A stretch of 64,000 nucleotides of DNA, from contig CM037875.1 in the NCBI GenBank assembly GCA_021292105.1, positions 60,694,408 through 60,758,407 on the forward strand, written 5' to 3'. The notes under the pieces are model-generated. The model worked only from the letters and a program-made list of their open reading frames with translations, was not told the origin of the DNA and made no database searches. Made by a program: the position numbers and the translations under genes. Shown here piece by piece: positions 45,801 to 57,648 of the stretch (position 1 is its first letter; the number at the start of each line of letters is the position of its first letter). The DNA comes from Anadara kagoshimensis. Its lineage: Eukaryota > Mollusca > Bivalvia > Arcoida > Arcidae.

Positions 45801-46879
45801 GTTTAACAGTTTTGGTTTAAGCACTACTGATGAAGAATTGTATTTCGAAACGCTATCTTATGCTGTAAAATTAACACTGTTAACATAACAAGTAATTAAA
45901 ATTTCAATGCATGTATGTGTTAAATATGTGTTGTAAAAACGGATGGAAACAAGTTTAGGAACAACACATAACAGTTAGAAGAAATAGTAATAGTTTCTTC
46001 TTCAATATTTAATGCAACTGGGAGATAATACCGGTATTGCCTTGTGATACCCCTCTCAATTACGTATGTGTCAGTCTTCGTCACTTCTGGTCTGGGAAAC
46101 CGTCGGACACATCAATATTGACTATTCTACCCATTGGAATGCAAAATACAAAATTGATAAATTTGGTGACCGGTGACCTTTAAATGAATGAATTTTAAAT
46201 CAATGATCTAAACAGCATTTACTAAACTTTGGTATCTTTGATGCTACTGGAACTATTTATGTGGGACCGTATACGATCGTCTTTATACCTTTAAGCTACA
46301 TCGGTGTCAATTAACGTGTGGATTATTTGTTGCAGTACGCACATTGTAAGTCTGAAAGTTAAATCAAAACCAAATAATACCAATCCATGTCTAAATCACA
46401 ATTTTGAAGTAAAGCTGGCAAATTAAACAGGTTAAACACGGAATCTTCCATCAAGGAAGTGAGACCGGTTACTCCGGAAGGGTAGGCATGGCCTTCTGTT
46501 TCTAACTGCACTCGTCACATGTGAAATCAAAATTGAGAATGAAAGGGACATGGAACTATGGGGCGTCCAATATATCAAGGGTAATTTTAGATACAGATAC
46601 ATTATACAGTAGCTAGAGTTAAGAGTAATTTATGTACAGGTGAATCATATCTCCATTTTGTTCTTGCAGGGTTTTGGAGATAGTGCGCAAGGTTTTACCA
46701 ACTTTGTTGTGTATTGCTTTTGGACACAGAAAATCAGAGAACGGCTATTGGTCGTCTGCTGTATGAGAAATATCCACGTGGAAACAAGCGTGCCGACTGT
46801 ATCCAGATTTCTCAAGAAGTCGACAGTTGATGTATCCAAGGTTATCCCATCAACAGTTGAACCAGGTGCTGTTATTTAA
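42847..46879 (+). CDS. GPR157: GPR157-like G-protein-coupled receptor (4 exons)
   Basis: GPR157 is an orphan seven-transmembrane receptor, reported in vertebrates on primary cilia of neural progenitors. Exons 42847-43318, 43707-43906, 44752-44940 and 46670-46879 join in phase to give 356 residues (human 335). An N-terminal extracellular tail carries N-glycosylation sites (ENITP, SNNTSP). Then TM1 about 35-60, TM2 (LLVYLSVMDALTAFGNI), TM3 preceded by a Cys (YCKFQSALTIFSSISSFSW, human LSTFANTSSFFW), TM4 (FHIISWGLPG, human FHVVSWGVPL), the loop ASWCWIDPRVQNALFW (human VGWCWIDLEAKDHVLW), TM5 (GKFWEMLSYVL), TM6 (KLLFVPFVFIVLRVWGTLRF, human KLVLIPLIFIGLRVWSTVRF) and TM7 (GFGDSAQGFTNF, human GIGNTFQGGANC). 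An AATAAA at 47327-47332 probably ends the transcript. There is no sign of damage. Confidence 0.92.
43421..43520. repeat. Repeat shared by two introns of the GPR157-like gene
   Basis: GGAAAGTGAGACCGTGTGTT and CCGGAAGGGTAAGCGCCTCC are matched at 46432-46530 (GGAAGTGAGACCGGTTACTC, CGGAAGGGTAGGCATGGCCT). The two copies lie in introns 1 and 3 in the same orientation. Confidence 0.65.
44414..44596. mobile_element. Mariner-type MITE, copy 3
   Basis: TA|CAGTCGAACCTGTCTTAAAG on the left, TTTATAGACAGGTTTGACTG|TA on the right; same family as 10706-10884. It lies in GPR157-like intron 2. Confidence 0.8.
45063..45531. mobile_element. Non-autonomous DNA transposon, CAGGGYCGTAACTA ends
   Basis: The left end CAGGGCCGTAACTACTATAG and the right end TAGTTACGACCCTG are inverted. 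ACATT flanks both sides (45058-45062 and 45532-45536), a likely 5-bp target duplication. Inside, inverted words around TTGCCTCGTC / GGCAACTGGC occur. There is no reading frame. The superfamily is not assigned. Confidence 0.7.
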
Positions 46880-48049
46880 AGACATCTTTAAAACTCTAAA
46901 AATATCAACAATGAGTTATCATTGCATGCTTGATGTTGGAAGTGTTACGAAAAACTGTATCTTCTTGACACCTAGTTTTATTAATTTGTTTCAAACTGGT
47001 TCGCCAATCTAGCAATTATTGTTGGAAATTCGGATGTTTTAACCTAATTTGACAAAATACTTTTTACTGTGCCTTTGAAATTGTGATTTGACCTTGAACC
47101 GGGATGTTTGTGTTTGATTATACACAGATATATGGAGATATATGGATAGTATGGAGATAGTGTTCATTTGTGAAGACGCTCAGGTTGTACTTTTGTGTAC
47201 TTTATGCATTTCAAACAAAGACTGTGGAGACGAGTTTACATAAAACCTTGGTCTTGTTCTCGAATCCTTTTCGAGTATCGAATGTACAAATGTATATGTA
47301 TGTTATCGTACCATTGTATTTTTGTGAATAAAATATTGTTTCAAATACTTTTATGTACTAAAATCATCAGTAGCAAGCAAATGTTAAGTTAAATGGCATG
47401 ATACATGACGAAATTATATCAAATAGGGATGTCAAGCTTTCGAAGAATTTCTTTAAAACACCATCTTTTTAGCATAAACTCGAAACTCGAAAAATTTGGT
47501 CAACGAACAATTTCTTGAAATATTTATATATACTCAATATAAAAAGTTAAGGACCATATCAAAAACATTATTTAATTTTGTAGAACGTAAATCATATCAT
47601 CTCATTCACGCGTCTTATAATTTCGTTAAGGAGATTTACTTTCATGCACAAAAAAATTACTTCATAACATGATTTAAAACAAGAAAAGAATAAGAACAAA
47701 ATACAGATGGATTTTGCATTTTTCAATTTTCGGATTTTTATCTCAAATTTAACAATAGTCCCCAACTTCTTTGTTGAGTATATGTAAAATAACCTATCAC
47801 ATCCTATTTCATTTGTAAATGTGTCACAATGGTTATCTTTGCGTTTCCGGGTTTGTAGTCATGACTGCCAACTAGAATTTCTAGTGGAATAGCCGATACA
47901 TATTTTAGTCCAGCCATTCTAGAGATCTTACACACGAAATTTGGTTTCAATTGGCTCAGTAGTTTAAGAAAAACAGGTATACCTGTTTTGTTTATTAAGG
48001 TTACAATAACAAATGCAATAGATAACTTTCTTTAAAATCATTGGGGTGA

Positions 48050-48310
48050 GCCAGGGTTTTACCAGATCAATACTCCTTAACATCATCGTTTGTGGAAAGT
48101 TTTGGAAAACTTTAACATCACAAATATTCCGGAATAACATCATTTGTGGAAAGTTTTGGAAAACCTTAACGTCACAAATATTCCGGATCATCGTCGTTTT
48201 TATTTGGAAATGCCAACTTAGATTATTCAATATCTATTGACAATAATAGTTGTCAGTGTACAAACGTTATGCAGTATCCGGAGGTACTCTGGTAAACACC
48301 ATTTGAACAG
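48050..48310. repeat. Dispersed repeat (copy 3 of 3) with an internal tandem duplication
   Basis: GTTTGTGGAAAGTTTTGGAA, AAC.TTAAC.TCACAAATATTCCGGA occurs twice in a row (about 48079-48188), so the minus-strand frame here shows a repeated peptide (RNICDVKVFQNFPQ). It is related to 28027-28255. Confidence 0.65.
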
Positions 48311-49350
48311 GGACCGTTATAGCGACCAGCCACGGTTGAATTCCGTCAGAAACAATCGCATTTGAGTCTGATTATTTCATCCAAATTACTTAAAAATAAA
48401 TAACTAATATACCTATATTGATATAAAATTTTATTAACTGTGTAAATGTTGAAATGGAACATAAAATAAAAATCTAACCTTATTATAAAGCTATAATGTA
48501 AGAAACAAAAAAGCCAAGTGGGTCTTAATGGTCACCTGTGTGAAATAAATAACATCACTGACTGTAAGTCACCTTTGAACCCATGGCCTTCAATCATATA
48601 TAAAAAAAGTACACAAATTTACAAACAAGTTCTGAAAATTGACCATTTGATTTCATGTTATTGAAACATATATCAAAGTTAAATGCTTAATGTATATCCT
48701 GTATTATAATATGCATAATTCCTATACAAATGTTTTGTAGTTTTAGAGATAATTAACCATTTCATAATTGATTACCTTGACCTCTAATTCAATGACCTTG
48801 AAACATATCAAAATATTGGTTATGTCAATTCCTGTTTATATTCCAATATACTACCAATACAAAAATGTTTTATAGTTCTTGAGATAACTAATCAATTTCC
48901 ATAGTGATGACCTTGATCTTTGATCCCATGACCTTGAAACATATGAAATGTTGATTATATCTCCAATATACATACCGGTACCTATACAAAATGTTTTATA
49001 TTTTCAGAGATAATTAACATGCTATGTTATATCAATATTGTACTTACTATATTACATTATATATATTGTATACAAAGTGTTTAGAGTTTTACAGATAATT
49101 ATGCAATTAACATGTTGGTGAAGTTGGCCTTCCACACATGGATGTACATGTAACTATTTACCAAAACAAATGTTGTAACACATATGCCTATTAGTTATTT
49201 AGCTTTTCAGATAATTTTAAAAACATGTCATTTTCACTATCATCTTAAGTCCCTTCTCCATTTCCCCATTTGGAACCTCATTGGCAAGATTTGTGCACTT
49301 TCAAAATACATGTAACCAGGATGATATATAAGATATATTTTGTCTGGAAT

Positions 49351-49640
49351 CCATAATTTGAGTTGAGTAATGGTGTTTAACATCCTAGTCAAGAATATTT
49401 CACTTATATCAAGACGAAGGTACAGAAATTTTGCCTCTGCGTTGCACTGATGGCATTATACAGCTGAGTTCTTTATTGTGCTATGCCTATCATGAAACAG
49501 GACTTCATTTATTTTAATTTCCCATCCTAAAGAACTTGGTAATGCCGAGTGCTTGGCGAAAGAACAGTTGAGGTTCGAACACACAATCTCCCAATTACGG
49601 AGTTAGCACTCTACAAACTGAGCTACCATAGTTGATGAAT
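49351..49640 (-). repeat. tRNA-derived SINE, copy H
   Basis: Tail GTTGAGTAATGGTGTTTAAC and CTAGTCAAGAATATTTCACT; body TTTTGCCTCTGCGTTGCACT; head with GAGTTAGCACTCTACAAACT and GAGCTACCATAGT (A-box complement). Near full length, with an internal deletion in the tail half. Confidence 0.8.
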
Positions 49641-49860
49641 CCATAATTTGAAGGGGAAAAAATTATTAAAGTTTTTTACCCTTTGACTCCATAATACTGG
49701 CTTATAGGGCTCCAACAATCCCCTTCATTTGTGATAATCTGAAAGGCCTTCACTCAGGCATGATAGTTATCAAGTTTCATCACATTTAGCCACACAGTTT
49801 TGGAGAATATTAAAGTGTTAAGACATCAAGCACACAGACAAAAGGCTTAAGTTTCAGGCC

Positions 49861-50115
49861 TCGGTTTCACAATCATTCCTTAGCTAAGATTTTCCTTAAC
49901 TTAAATCTTGCAAAATTTCAAATCTTTATAATTTTGTTAATTTTCAAGATATTGAGGAATTTAAAGTGTCAATTTTAAGATCAATTTTAGATTAAAACAT
50001 TTGCATTTAGTTTTGACAAAAATATTCACCAGTAGTTCCAAAAAGAGATTCACAAAATTTGCTAAATTTAAGTTAAGGAACATCTTAGCTAAGGAATGAT
50101 TGTGAAACTGGGGGC
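49861..50115. mobile_element. MITE with ~45-bp terminal inverted repeats
   Basis: The left end CGGTTTCACAATCATTCCTT, AGCTAAGATTTTCCTTAACT pairs with the right end AGTTAAGGAACATCTTAGCT, AAGGAATGATTGTGAAACTG. Non-coding. A decayed copy lies at 16336-16560. Confidence 0.8.
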
Positions 50116-51029
50116 AGTTGCCATAAAGGTACATACACTACTAATAATTCCAATATGACTAGTTTAATGTTTTAACACAAATGCTTTCATGTTTAAAAAT
50201 GTTATCTAAAGATGACTAGTTTTTAATAAATATATTAACATGTGTACTTTTATATTTTACAACAATGTTTAGGTGTATACATATCATATATAGTCAAACA
50301 ACATTGAACTGTCTGTTTGACCTTTTATTAGGGATATTCATACACTAATAGTAGGATCCACAATACATGGGTAGTGTTAAGATTCAAGATAACACATACA
50401 CACTGTAGTGCTTACTCTATGAAGTGAGTATTCCTCATAATGCACACAAAATGAACATTTGAGATTCCTTTACATCAATTAACTTGTCCATGATAAATAT
50501 TTAAATTAAAGGTCAAGCTGACAGTTCAATGTTGTTTGCCTATAACCATAATTTGCTACTATGTAGCATAACTATGACATTATTTATAAAAATAATAATA
50601 TACACATGACATTAACAAAAACAATACATAAATACATCAGTAAAACATAGGTACATGTATATCAATTCTTGGTTTAATACTAATAGCATTTTAAATTTGT
50701 AATTGTAGAATGCATTCTTATGAATATTGAAAACATTTCTTATTTGGAGAAAAATTTTAATATTGTTTACTGCTTTACATTGGCACATGATTATTTCACT
50801 CATTTTGGTATGTCATTTGCATTAGCACAATTTAAATTTAACACTTAAGATATTTTAAAGCTAAACCATTTTTTTGTTGTATGTGAAAATAATGTATTGG
50901 ATACAAAAAAAAAGAAAGAAAGAGAGAAAATCAAAAGAAATAAGCAACAGCTTTACTTCTTATTTTCTGTTTTCACTTCTACTTTACATCTCAATATAAA
51001 CTTGTGTAAAAAAATCATACCAATAGTAT

Positions 51030-52058
51030 TTATTTTTTCTTTAACCATAATACATTCCAGTCCCATGATGCAGACTTTGATGGGTCTATTTGCTTAGACC
51101 CATTTTCTAAATAAGGTACAAAATTTCTTTTCATCATAAATTCGATAATCCCTTTTCCAGAGGTTGCATTTTTATGAAAAACCCATTCCATAAATACAGC
51201 TTTTATATTTACTGAATCAAAGAATTTTTGACCACCAATTAAAGCTCTATATTCAAATCCTTCTATATCAATTTTAATTATAACATTTTTAAAATCTTTG
51301 ATTTCTTTCAGCTCTAATAAGTTATCTAGGGTGAAGGTATTAACAGAACCATAAGTTCCACCAATCTCCAAGTGCCAAAATTTTTTAACCTTTTTGGTAT
51401 TTTCTGCTTCAACATCAACAAATGTCCCTCCCATATTATTGACATCTACGCCTAAATTGACAGTTACGCCTGATTTATCAGATAAAGCGTTATGTATTAT
51501 TTTTATGTTGTCCTGTAAATGGCCGTCTCTAACGGATAAGCACAGATGTTGTACGTTTTTATTTAAGGCCTCTACAGCTAGCACTTTCCTTCCAAATTTG
51601 GCGACATTTAAAGTAAACACACCTAGATTTGCACCAATATCAATAAAATTTAAGGACGGATCAGATCTCAAATAAGTCAAAAGTTGATGAATTTTTGGTG
51701 CTTCAAATACGCCTGCTTGTATAATTCTAGATGATACAAATTTATCCTCCTTTGGTGTGTACACATATATTGGAATATTTCCGTATGATGTTTTAAGCCT
51801 GGTTTTGATAAAATCATAGCAGCCATTACAAACATGTGTGTTTACATCCCATTTAGACTGGTAAGAGTACACACTACGGAATGTGTTATCTATACAGTTT
51901 GTGTTGTTTACTTTTGGATTCATTTTAATTGGTACTGGTACCATCAGAGGTTCTCTTTGTTGTGTTGGACCTGACATTATGTCTGTATTTTTGTATACCA
52001 AATAAATGAAAACTGGTACAACTATAATAACACCAAGTATGACATGTGTGGTCTTCAT
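51030..52058 (-). CDS. Membrane-anchored FkbM-family methyltransferase
   Basis: A single uninterrupted coding exon gives 342 residues from the ATG at 52058-52056. That ATG is preferred because it places a type II membrane anchor (THVILGVIIVVPVFIYLVY, residues 4-22) at the N-terminus, as expected for a Golgi/ER lumenal enzyme. The frame stays open upstream to an acceptor (exon starts about 52131), which makes the rest 5' UTR or an alternative N-terminus. The lumenal part has the SAM-binding motif FIDIGANLGVFTLNVA (about 138-153), the acidic strand-2 residue in VLAVEAL, and the FkbM signature IKIDIEGFEYRALIGG followed by FMEWVFH. Cys pairs (NCIDN, CNGCYD) suggest disulfides. The family methylates varied small molecules and glycans; the substrate here is unknown. 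Single-exon form may reflect retroposition or intron loss. Confidence 0.88.
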   Translation of the reverse strand: MKTTHVILGVIIVVPVFIYLVYKNTDIMSGPTQQREPLMVPVPIKMNPKVNNTNCIDNTFRSVYSYQSKWDVNTHVCNGCYDFIKTRLKTSYGNIPIYVYTPKEDKFVSSRIIQAGVFEAPKIHQLLTYLRSDPSLNFIDIGANLGVFTLNVAKFGRKVLAVEALNKNVQHLCLSVRDGHLQDNIKIIHNALSDKSGVTVNLGVDVNNMGGTFVDVEAENTKKVKKFWHLEIGGTYGSVNTFTLDNLLELKEIKDFKNVIIKIDIEGFEYRALIGGQKFFDSVNIKAVFMEWVFHKNATSGKGIIEFMMKRNFVPYLENGSKQIDPSKSASWDWNVLWLKKK

Positions 52059-52165
52059 TATAAAGCTGGTATCAATGTCACTGTGAGTACATGTATGGCT
52101 GGTGTACTGTCCTCTGTTTACACATAAGTTATCTGTAAATATATATAAAAATGTCATCAATATTA

Positions 52166-52498
52166 TGATTGATTGATTGATTGATTTCCCAGTCAAGAAT
52201 ATTTCACTTTTATCAAGACTAAGCCAGCTATAGGTAAACTAGCAGAAATTTTTACCTTTGCAGTGAACTCAGGGTAATGTGCAGGGATGGTTGTTTAATG
52301 TGCCACACCTGTAAAGACATTTGGCATCTGTTTTTTCAGGTTTCTTCCAAAGGACTTGATGACTTTCATTTCTAAATGCCAATGCAAAAAAAGTCACTTC
52401 CTATTTTTAAGTCTTGGTCAGACCTCTGCTGTGGTTCGACCCTACAACCTCCCACATACGAAGCCAGCAATTTACAAAATCAGCTACCTTAGTGGTAT
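52166..52498 (-). repeat. tRNA-derived SINE, copy I
   Basis: TTCCCAGTCAAGAATATTTC, AGCCAGCTATAGG, a diverged body and a head with GGTTCGACCCTACAACCTCC then CAGCTACCTTAGTGG. It lies just upstream of the FkbM exon acceptor, in its 5' intron. Confidence 0.75.
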
Positions 52499-53558
52499 CA
52501 ACATTTTGAAGAAGATATCCCATAAGGCTTGTAACTGCTTGACTGGCCATTTATATATTTCATTTCAGAACAAGCAAATATATTAAAAATGGCATGATTC
52601 ATCACAGAAGCGTGTTGTGATATTTTCTCCTTCTTGTTACACTCATTTGGAGGGAGGTGGTGGTCTAAAATTGCAGGGATGAAGCTTAACTATGTCTAAA
52701 ATTACAGGGATGAAGCTTAACTATTTTGAGTTAGGGACCCAGCTCACTTCAGACAAGAAGTTCTAATAGTAATAAATAGCTAAATTCTATAAAAAGTTAG
52801 GGGGCCTAAACTAAATTTTTAAGACTCATGACCTACTGAGCTAATCTTATAATCCCTGAATATTAAAACATATATAAAGAACATCCAATAGAATAAAAAG
52901 TTAATTCTTTATAGATATACAAAACTTAAGTTACTTAGAGTAACAGTCATAAACTGTAGGTGAAAATGTCTTTGTTTTAAACATATTTAGCTGATACATA
53001 TTGATTCATGTTTGTGCATACCACTATTTAGATCTCTTCTTCCATTGAGTACAGCTAGACCACCAACTGGTGTATCGTCATAGTAATTTATTAGTGTGTA
53101 TACAACTTATTTAAGTTACGGCCAATGTTATTACCACATATTTTTTTATACCCGTTTATCCGTACACACCCTTACATAATTAATAAATTATATCAATTGA
53201 ATATGATTAAATAGTCAAATTTAATATTAAATCCAAACTTTATTGATATTCTTCCAAAAAAATTGTCTAAATGATAGATGATCCATCTTGGGTCATGTTG
53301 AACTGTAAAAATGATCCGACCATATGGTGAAAACAAAATGGCAGATCTAAAAACATATTTATGTCACAATATGTGTTTGATCAAAATGAAGTATTATTTG
53401 ACCCAAATATGACAAATTTATTTTATTTATACTTTAATTATCATAAATGATGTCTTTATAGCAATTTTGTGACAGTGAACTATGTCTAATTAAACTTAAT
53501 TATTATTTAGACTACTGTTTGGTATTAATCCCTTACTATTCAACATATACATTACTAG

Positions 53559-53722
53559 GTTTCCACAAATTTGAAATAATTAGTAGCCAAATTTCCAAAA
53601 TTTGTAAAAATATAGTCCTTTTTAAAGTATTTTTCCACAAATTTGCTAAAATAGGTTACTTTTTGAAAGAATTCCTCAGAAATTAGTAGCCAATGGCGAT
53701 TTTGGCTACCAGGAATGGAAAC
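53559..53722. mobile_element. Small MITE with GGTTTCCA ends, copy 2 (inverted)
   Basis: Reverse orientation of 22879-23044: GGTTTCCACAAATTTGAAAT on the left, GGCTACCAGGAATGGAAAC on the right. The two copies are nearly identical over their length. Confidence 0.75.
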
Positions 53723-55529
53723 ATAGACATTATTCTGTACATGATCTATATATATATATCCTCAAGTGCTCTAACTTCGTGGTAGCGTCAAGTTCATGGC
53801 ATTTTGTTTATACCGGATATCAATCATATTCATAGGGAGCACATCACTGTACATGTTCAAAGTCAAAAAGGCACCATAAGTGTTCAACTTTCCATTTTTG
53901 ATAGAAAAAATTTTAAAATATGTTTGAAAATTACGAAAATATGTAAAAATATCGGAAATTTTAATTTTTATACAGATTTTACTATTCCTAAATTATTCTA
54001 AAATTACCTCATTATTTTTTCGTCACATGTAAAATAAATCAAGATGTTAACTATGTCATCTGCAAATTGAGTCTCTGACTTATTTATCCGATCCTAGTTT
54101 GAAACATTTAGTACTAGGTAAACATAGTTTTTAATGAAATCAAAAACGTGCGACACTTACGCCATTTTCAGTCAAATATATGCATTTTTCACTATATAAT
54201 ATGATGTAAAAACGGGTGTAAAAATGAGGTCAATTGCTCATGTCATACCGAAGTGTACGATCGTTTTTTCTTGATATAAATTTTATTTTTTAATAAATTC
54301 TGTTGTTAATCTAAACTAGACTACTTAAAATATTTTTTTTCGATAAAATAAGTTTTTTAGAAATTGATCATGTGAAATCACGCTGTCCGGGAGACCTCCC
54401 ACGAACTTTCCACACATTCTTCAATATAGCATCTAACCCGAGGGTATTGTTTACAAACAAGTTTACCGGTATATAACGAAAATAGCCGAGGTTATTTCCG
54501 ATTTTGAAAGTAAAGTGACAAGAAATTTGGAGTAAGACTCAAATATTTATTGTTTGCTGCCGATTGCCAATTAATTTTTTGACACTTACTGTTAGTACCA
54601 CGAACTTAGGACACACGAGGATACGTATGTGTGAATTTCACATCTATACAAATTATACAACTTCCTGGGCGTGACAGACTTCCCTGGGCTTATTTTTAAG
54701 GTACCGATCCTGTGCATGTACACAGGGATTAAGCTAATTTGGGGCTCAATAGCCCATAGCTTCTAAAACTATGTATGGGCTACTAAATTTTACACATATA
54801 TTTAATTTATTAATATTACTATTTATTTTTGAAGAGCTGCCCCCCCCCCCCCCCCCATATCCTGTTGAGCTTCACCCCTGGTACAGACACAAATGTTATG
54901 TCTGAAATGCATTTAATCAATGCTTTTTTCCGCTATCTCAATATCATTAAGTTACAAATTTGTGAGCTAAACTTAAAATTGTCACGTCCTTGTCAACGGG
55001 GGGGGGGGGGGACTAAAATTGATGATGTTGATGATGTTGATGATGATGGATAGGATACAGACCGCGCTTTCATAAATGAATAAAAAAAATTAAAACAATG
55101 ACCCAACATTACAGATTGTATTAATATAAAACCATACTTTTTATCTTAAATACCGGCTTTCTGTTTTCCAGTTGTTGATCGCGAGTTGCTTTCGTTTCTT
55201 CAATTTATATCCCGCCTTTGTTTGGAGCACCCATGTAACAAGGCGGGATAATTCGCTGATGTGCTAAATATGCTTCCTTCTAGCCCAGACATTAGAAATG
55301 AACAACAGAAATATATTTTATGTAATTGTTGTCAGGAAAAGGTGTTTCTATTTACCATATTTTTTTTAATTTCAATTCAGTGGAATTTGTCTATTTGAAA
55401 AAGCGTTCAATGGCGGATCCAGGGGTGGTGGGGGTGGGGGTGGCACTGGCAACCTATCCATCATCATCAAAAGCCTCGTATTTCTTTACCAAACTCTGGC
55501 CCCTTTGCACTGCTCTATTGCGTTTACTA

Positions 55530-55607
55530 TGTTAACATCTTTTCATTTTTTAAATTAATTCGTTATACACTGTATAACGAATTAATTAAAAAATGAAAAG
55601 ATATTAA
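55530..55607. repeat. Palindrome, ~36-bp arms, almost no spacer
   Basis: GTTAACATCTTTTCATTTTT, TAAATTAATTCGTTATACAC is followed at once by its inverted copy GTATAACGAATTAATTAAAA, AATGAAAAGATATTAAC. Only a few mismatches; it could form a cruciform. Confidence 0.85.
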
Positions 55608-56130
55608 CGTGAAAACTATTTTTCCCCAACACGTGTATTTTTGCACAATTTCCATAAAGAAATGCAACAAATATTTTAAAAATTCTTATCAACTCCTGTT
55701 TTATTTTTATTTATAAATCTTCACACTTGTATAGGTAATTTCATAAATGTACCCCTCTTTCACGTTTTTCAACCAAATGGTTTTCACTTGAATTTTCCTA
55801 CTTAGTCGGAGTTAACTCCGGATCAAATCCAGTTGCACATGTAAATTATGATCGAGAATTACGTGAGTGCGATATACCATTTTTTGAATTTAATCATAAA
55901 ATACATTCAAAAAATGGCATATGACATGAGTAATATCTCGACTTACTCTAGCCTTATATCGTTGTAATAAAGATGTCGCCGAAGGTAAGGGTGTTGTTTT
56001 TACTCCTTTAGGGACTTCTAATTGAAGAAAACAAGAGAGTCGAACAATGATAAAATTATTCAACTGACTATTAAACTGTTTTATGTTGAATATCGTCGCA
56101 TCTATTGGTATATTAACCGTTAGTAGCTGC

Positions 56131-56452
56131 TCGCTCCGTAAGTGGTAGGTCGTGGGCGGCGTCTTGATATAAGTGAAATATTCTTGACTGGTACGTTAAA
56201 CACCATTACTCAACTCAATTCTATATATTGGTATATTCTCAAGGCTTGGGAATAGGTAGTAAATGTTCATACGCTTAGCACTCGGCACCAAGAAAGGAGT
56301 TACGGGTGTTTCGGACAAGACTTTTACTCCCAAGGCGCCGTGTCACGAGGCTAACCCTAGCTGCACAATCCCATCAGCGCATATCACAGGTAAAAAGTCT
56401 GTATTTTCAACTGTGTCTGGAGACGTCTCGATATAAATAAAACATTCTTTAA
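56131..56452 (+). repeat. Two SINE pieces in plus orientation
   Basis: 56131-56218 has GTAGCTGCTCGCTCCGTAAG fused directly to the tail (CTTGATATAAGTGAAATATT, GGTACGTTAAACACCATTAC), i.e. a copy lacking its middle. 56240-56452 carries the middle (GCACTCGGCACCAAGAAAGG, GTTTCGGACAAGACTTTTAC) and GACGTCTCGATATAAATAAA. They may be one rearranged copy. Confidence 0.65.
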
Positions 56453-56627
56453 AAATTCATTTTGAAAATATGGTCAATTGATACTAAATTTCAACTGTCA
56501 ATAAGAGCCAATTAAATGTTAAATTGTAAAAGCTTTTAATCTAAAAATTATATAAAAATTATATTGGTTTTTCTCTAACCAGTTGGTTAAGCTAATGGAG
56601 CTTTGAACAATAGAGCGTATATGGGTA

Positions 56628-56750
56628 CAGTCAAACCTGTCGTAAAAGCCACCTCTATAAAGAGAAGCTATTTCTGGTCCTAACTCTTCTTTACCCTTGT
56701 TATTTAAAACCTGTATATAGGGACCACCTACTCATAAAGACCAATGCATG
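56628..56750. mobile_element. Mariner-type MITE, copy 4 (right end lost)
   Basis: TA|CAGTCAAACCTGTCGTAAAA, then internal words ACCTGTATATAGGGACCACC shared with the family. No right terminal repeat found. Confidence 0.65.
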
Positions 56751-57630
56751 CCAAAAAACAAAACCAATTAATTTCATGAGTTGCATAAAACCTCAGTGAC
56801 TAATTCTTGAATTAACGGCTCAATCACCGTCAACTGACTTGTTACTAGGTCTCTAATGGTTCACTAATCAAATCAACCAAATATATGACTGTTTCTTTGG
56901 ATAAAAGAAACCTTGATATCAAGCCAGAATCGTCGTAAAACGTCATTGGGTTTAATCGGTCTTTAAAGACTCTCTCCTTCCTGCAGCTTCCTCAGCTATA
57001 ACCGATGTTGTCCATTTCTGTACTGAAATTAATACCTGCTCACGGGCAGGTTAGTTGAAAACTCGTTTATGAGAAATCACTACCGTGACAAAGTACCTGT
57101 GCAACCTAACAGTATCTTATTTGATCCACAGGACATTGTTGAGTTGTTTCTTAAAGCAGGTGAATTCTGCAAACCGATGAGCGGCGATTCATTTATAAAT
57201 CGGGTTTAACGGAGTAACTCCAGGTGGTTCAACTTGAAACACCTGGGCATTGAAACACCTGGGCACGTGCTAGTAAACAATAGACAATCGAGATATCCAA
57301 AATGGAACAGCAAATACCAAAATCACGACATTAAAAATTTATTCAAGTCCAATTCTCATAACAAAAGTTTTGCTTTTGGGATTGTAATTTGAACACGGAT
57401 CGATATGTTTGTGCTCGATGTATTAAACATGTTTAAGAATGGGATCTTTTTAGCCAAGTATAATGCTAGCCGACCCAAAAAGTTCAAAGCTTTCCTCAGA
57501 ATGGACATGGCGGCATTTAATGAGTTGCTTGATATGGTTGTATCTTTCAATAGGAGAAAGGACACCTTGATGAGAGAATCCGCCTTAACTCTACTATTTT
57601 TGGCTTCAGGTATGAATATTATGATAATGA

Positions 57631-57648
57631 TGAGAGAGAGAGAGAGAG
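57631..57648. repeat. (GA)n microsatellite
   Basis: Short GA run in the first transposase intron. Confidence 0.9.

Larger units (their letters stand above)
46880..51029. other. Intergenic region between the GPR157-like and FkbM genes
   Basis: No gene recognised. It holds the probable polyadenylation signal of the GPR157-like gene (47327), a dispersed repeat containing a 63-bp duplication (48050-48310), a loosely repetitive AT-rich stretch with recurring CTTGA.C.TTGA.CC.ATGACCTTGAAAC words (48570-49100), a SINE (49351-49640) and a complete MITE (49861-50115). Confidence 0.5.
52500..57340. other. Intergenic region upstream of the FkbM gene
   Basis: It should contain the FkbM first exon and promoter, but neither can be placed. 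Seen: a MITE (53559-53722), poly-C (54840-54857), poly-G (54999-55012) with a GAT/GTT triplet run (55020-55050), a palindrome (55530-55607), a shorter inverted pair around an ATACCATTTTTTGAATTTAA stretch (55870-55920), two SINE pieces (56131-56452) and a partial MITE (56628-56750). The open frame at 54829-55053 is simple-repeat driven. Confidence 0.5.

Noticed and set aside
47964-48230. Frame with a repeated peptide RNICDVKVFQNFPQ
   Set aside because: The repeat comes from a 63-bp tandem duplication within a non-coding dispersed repeat.
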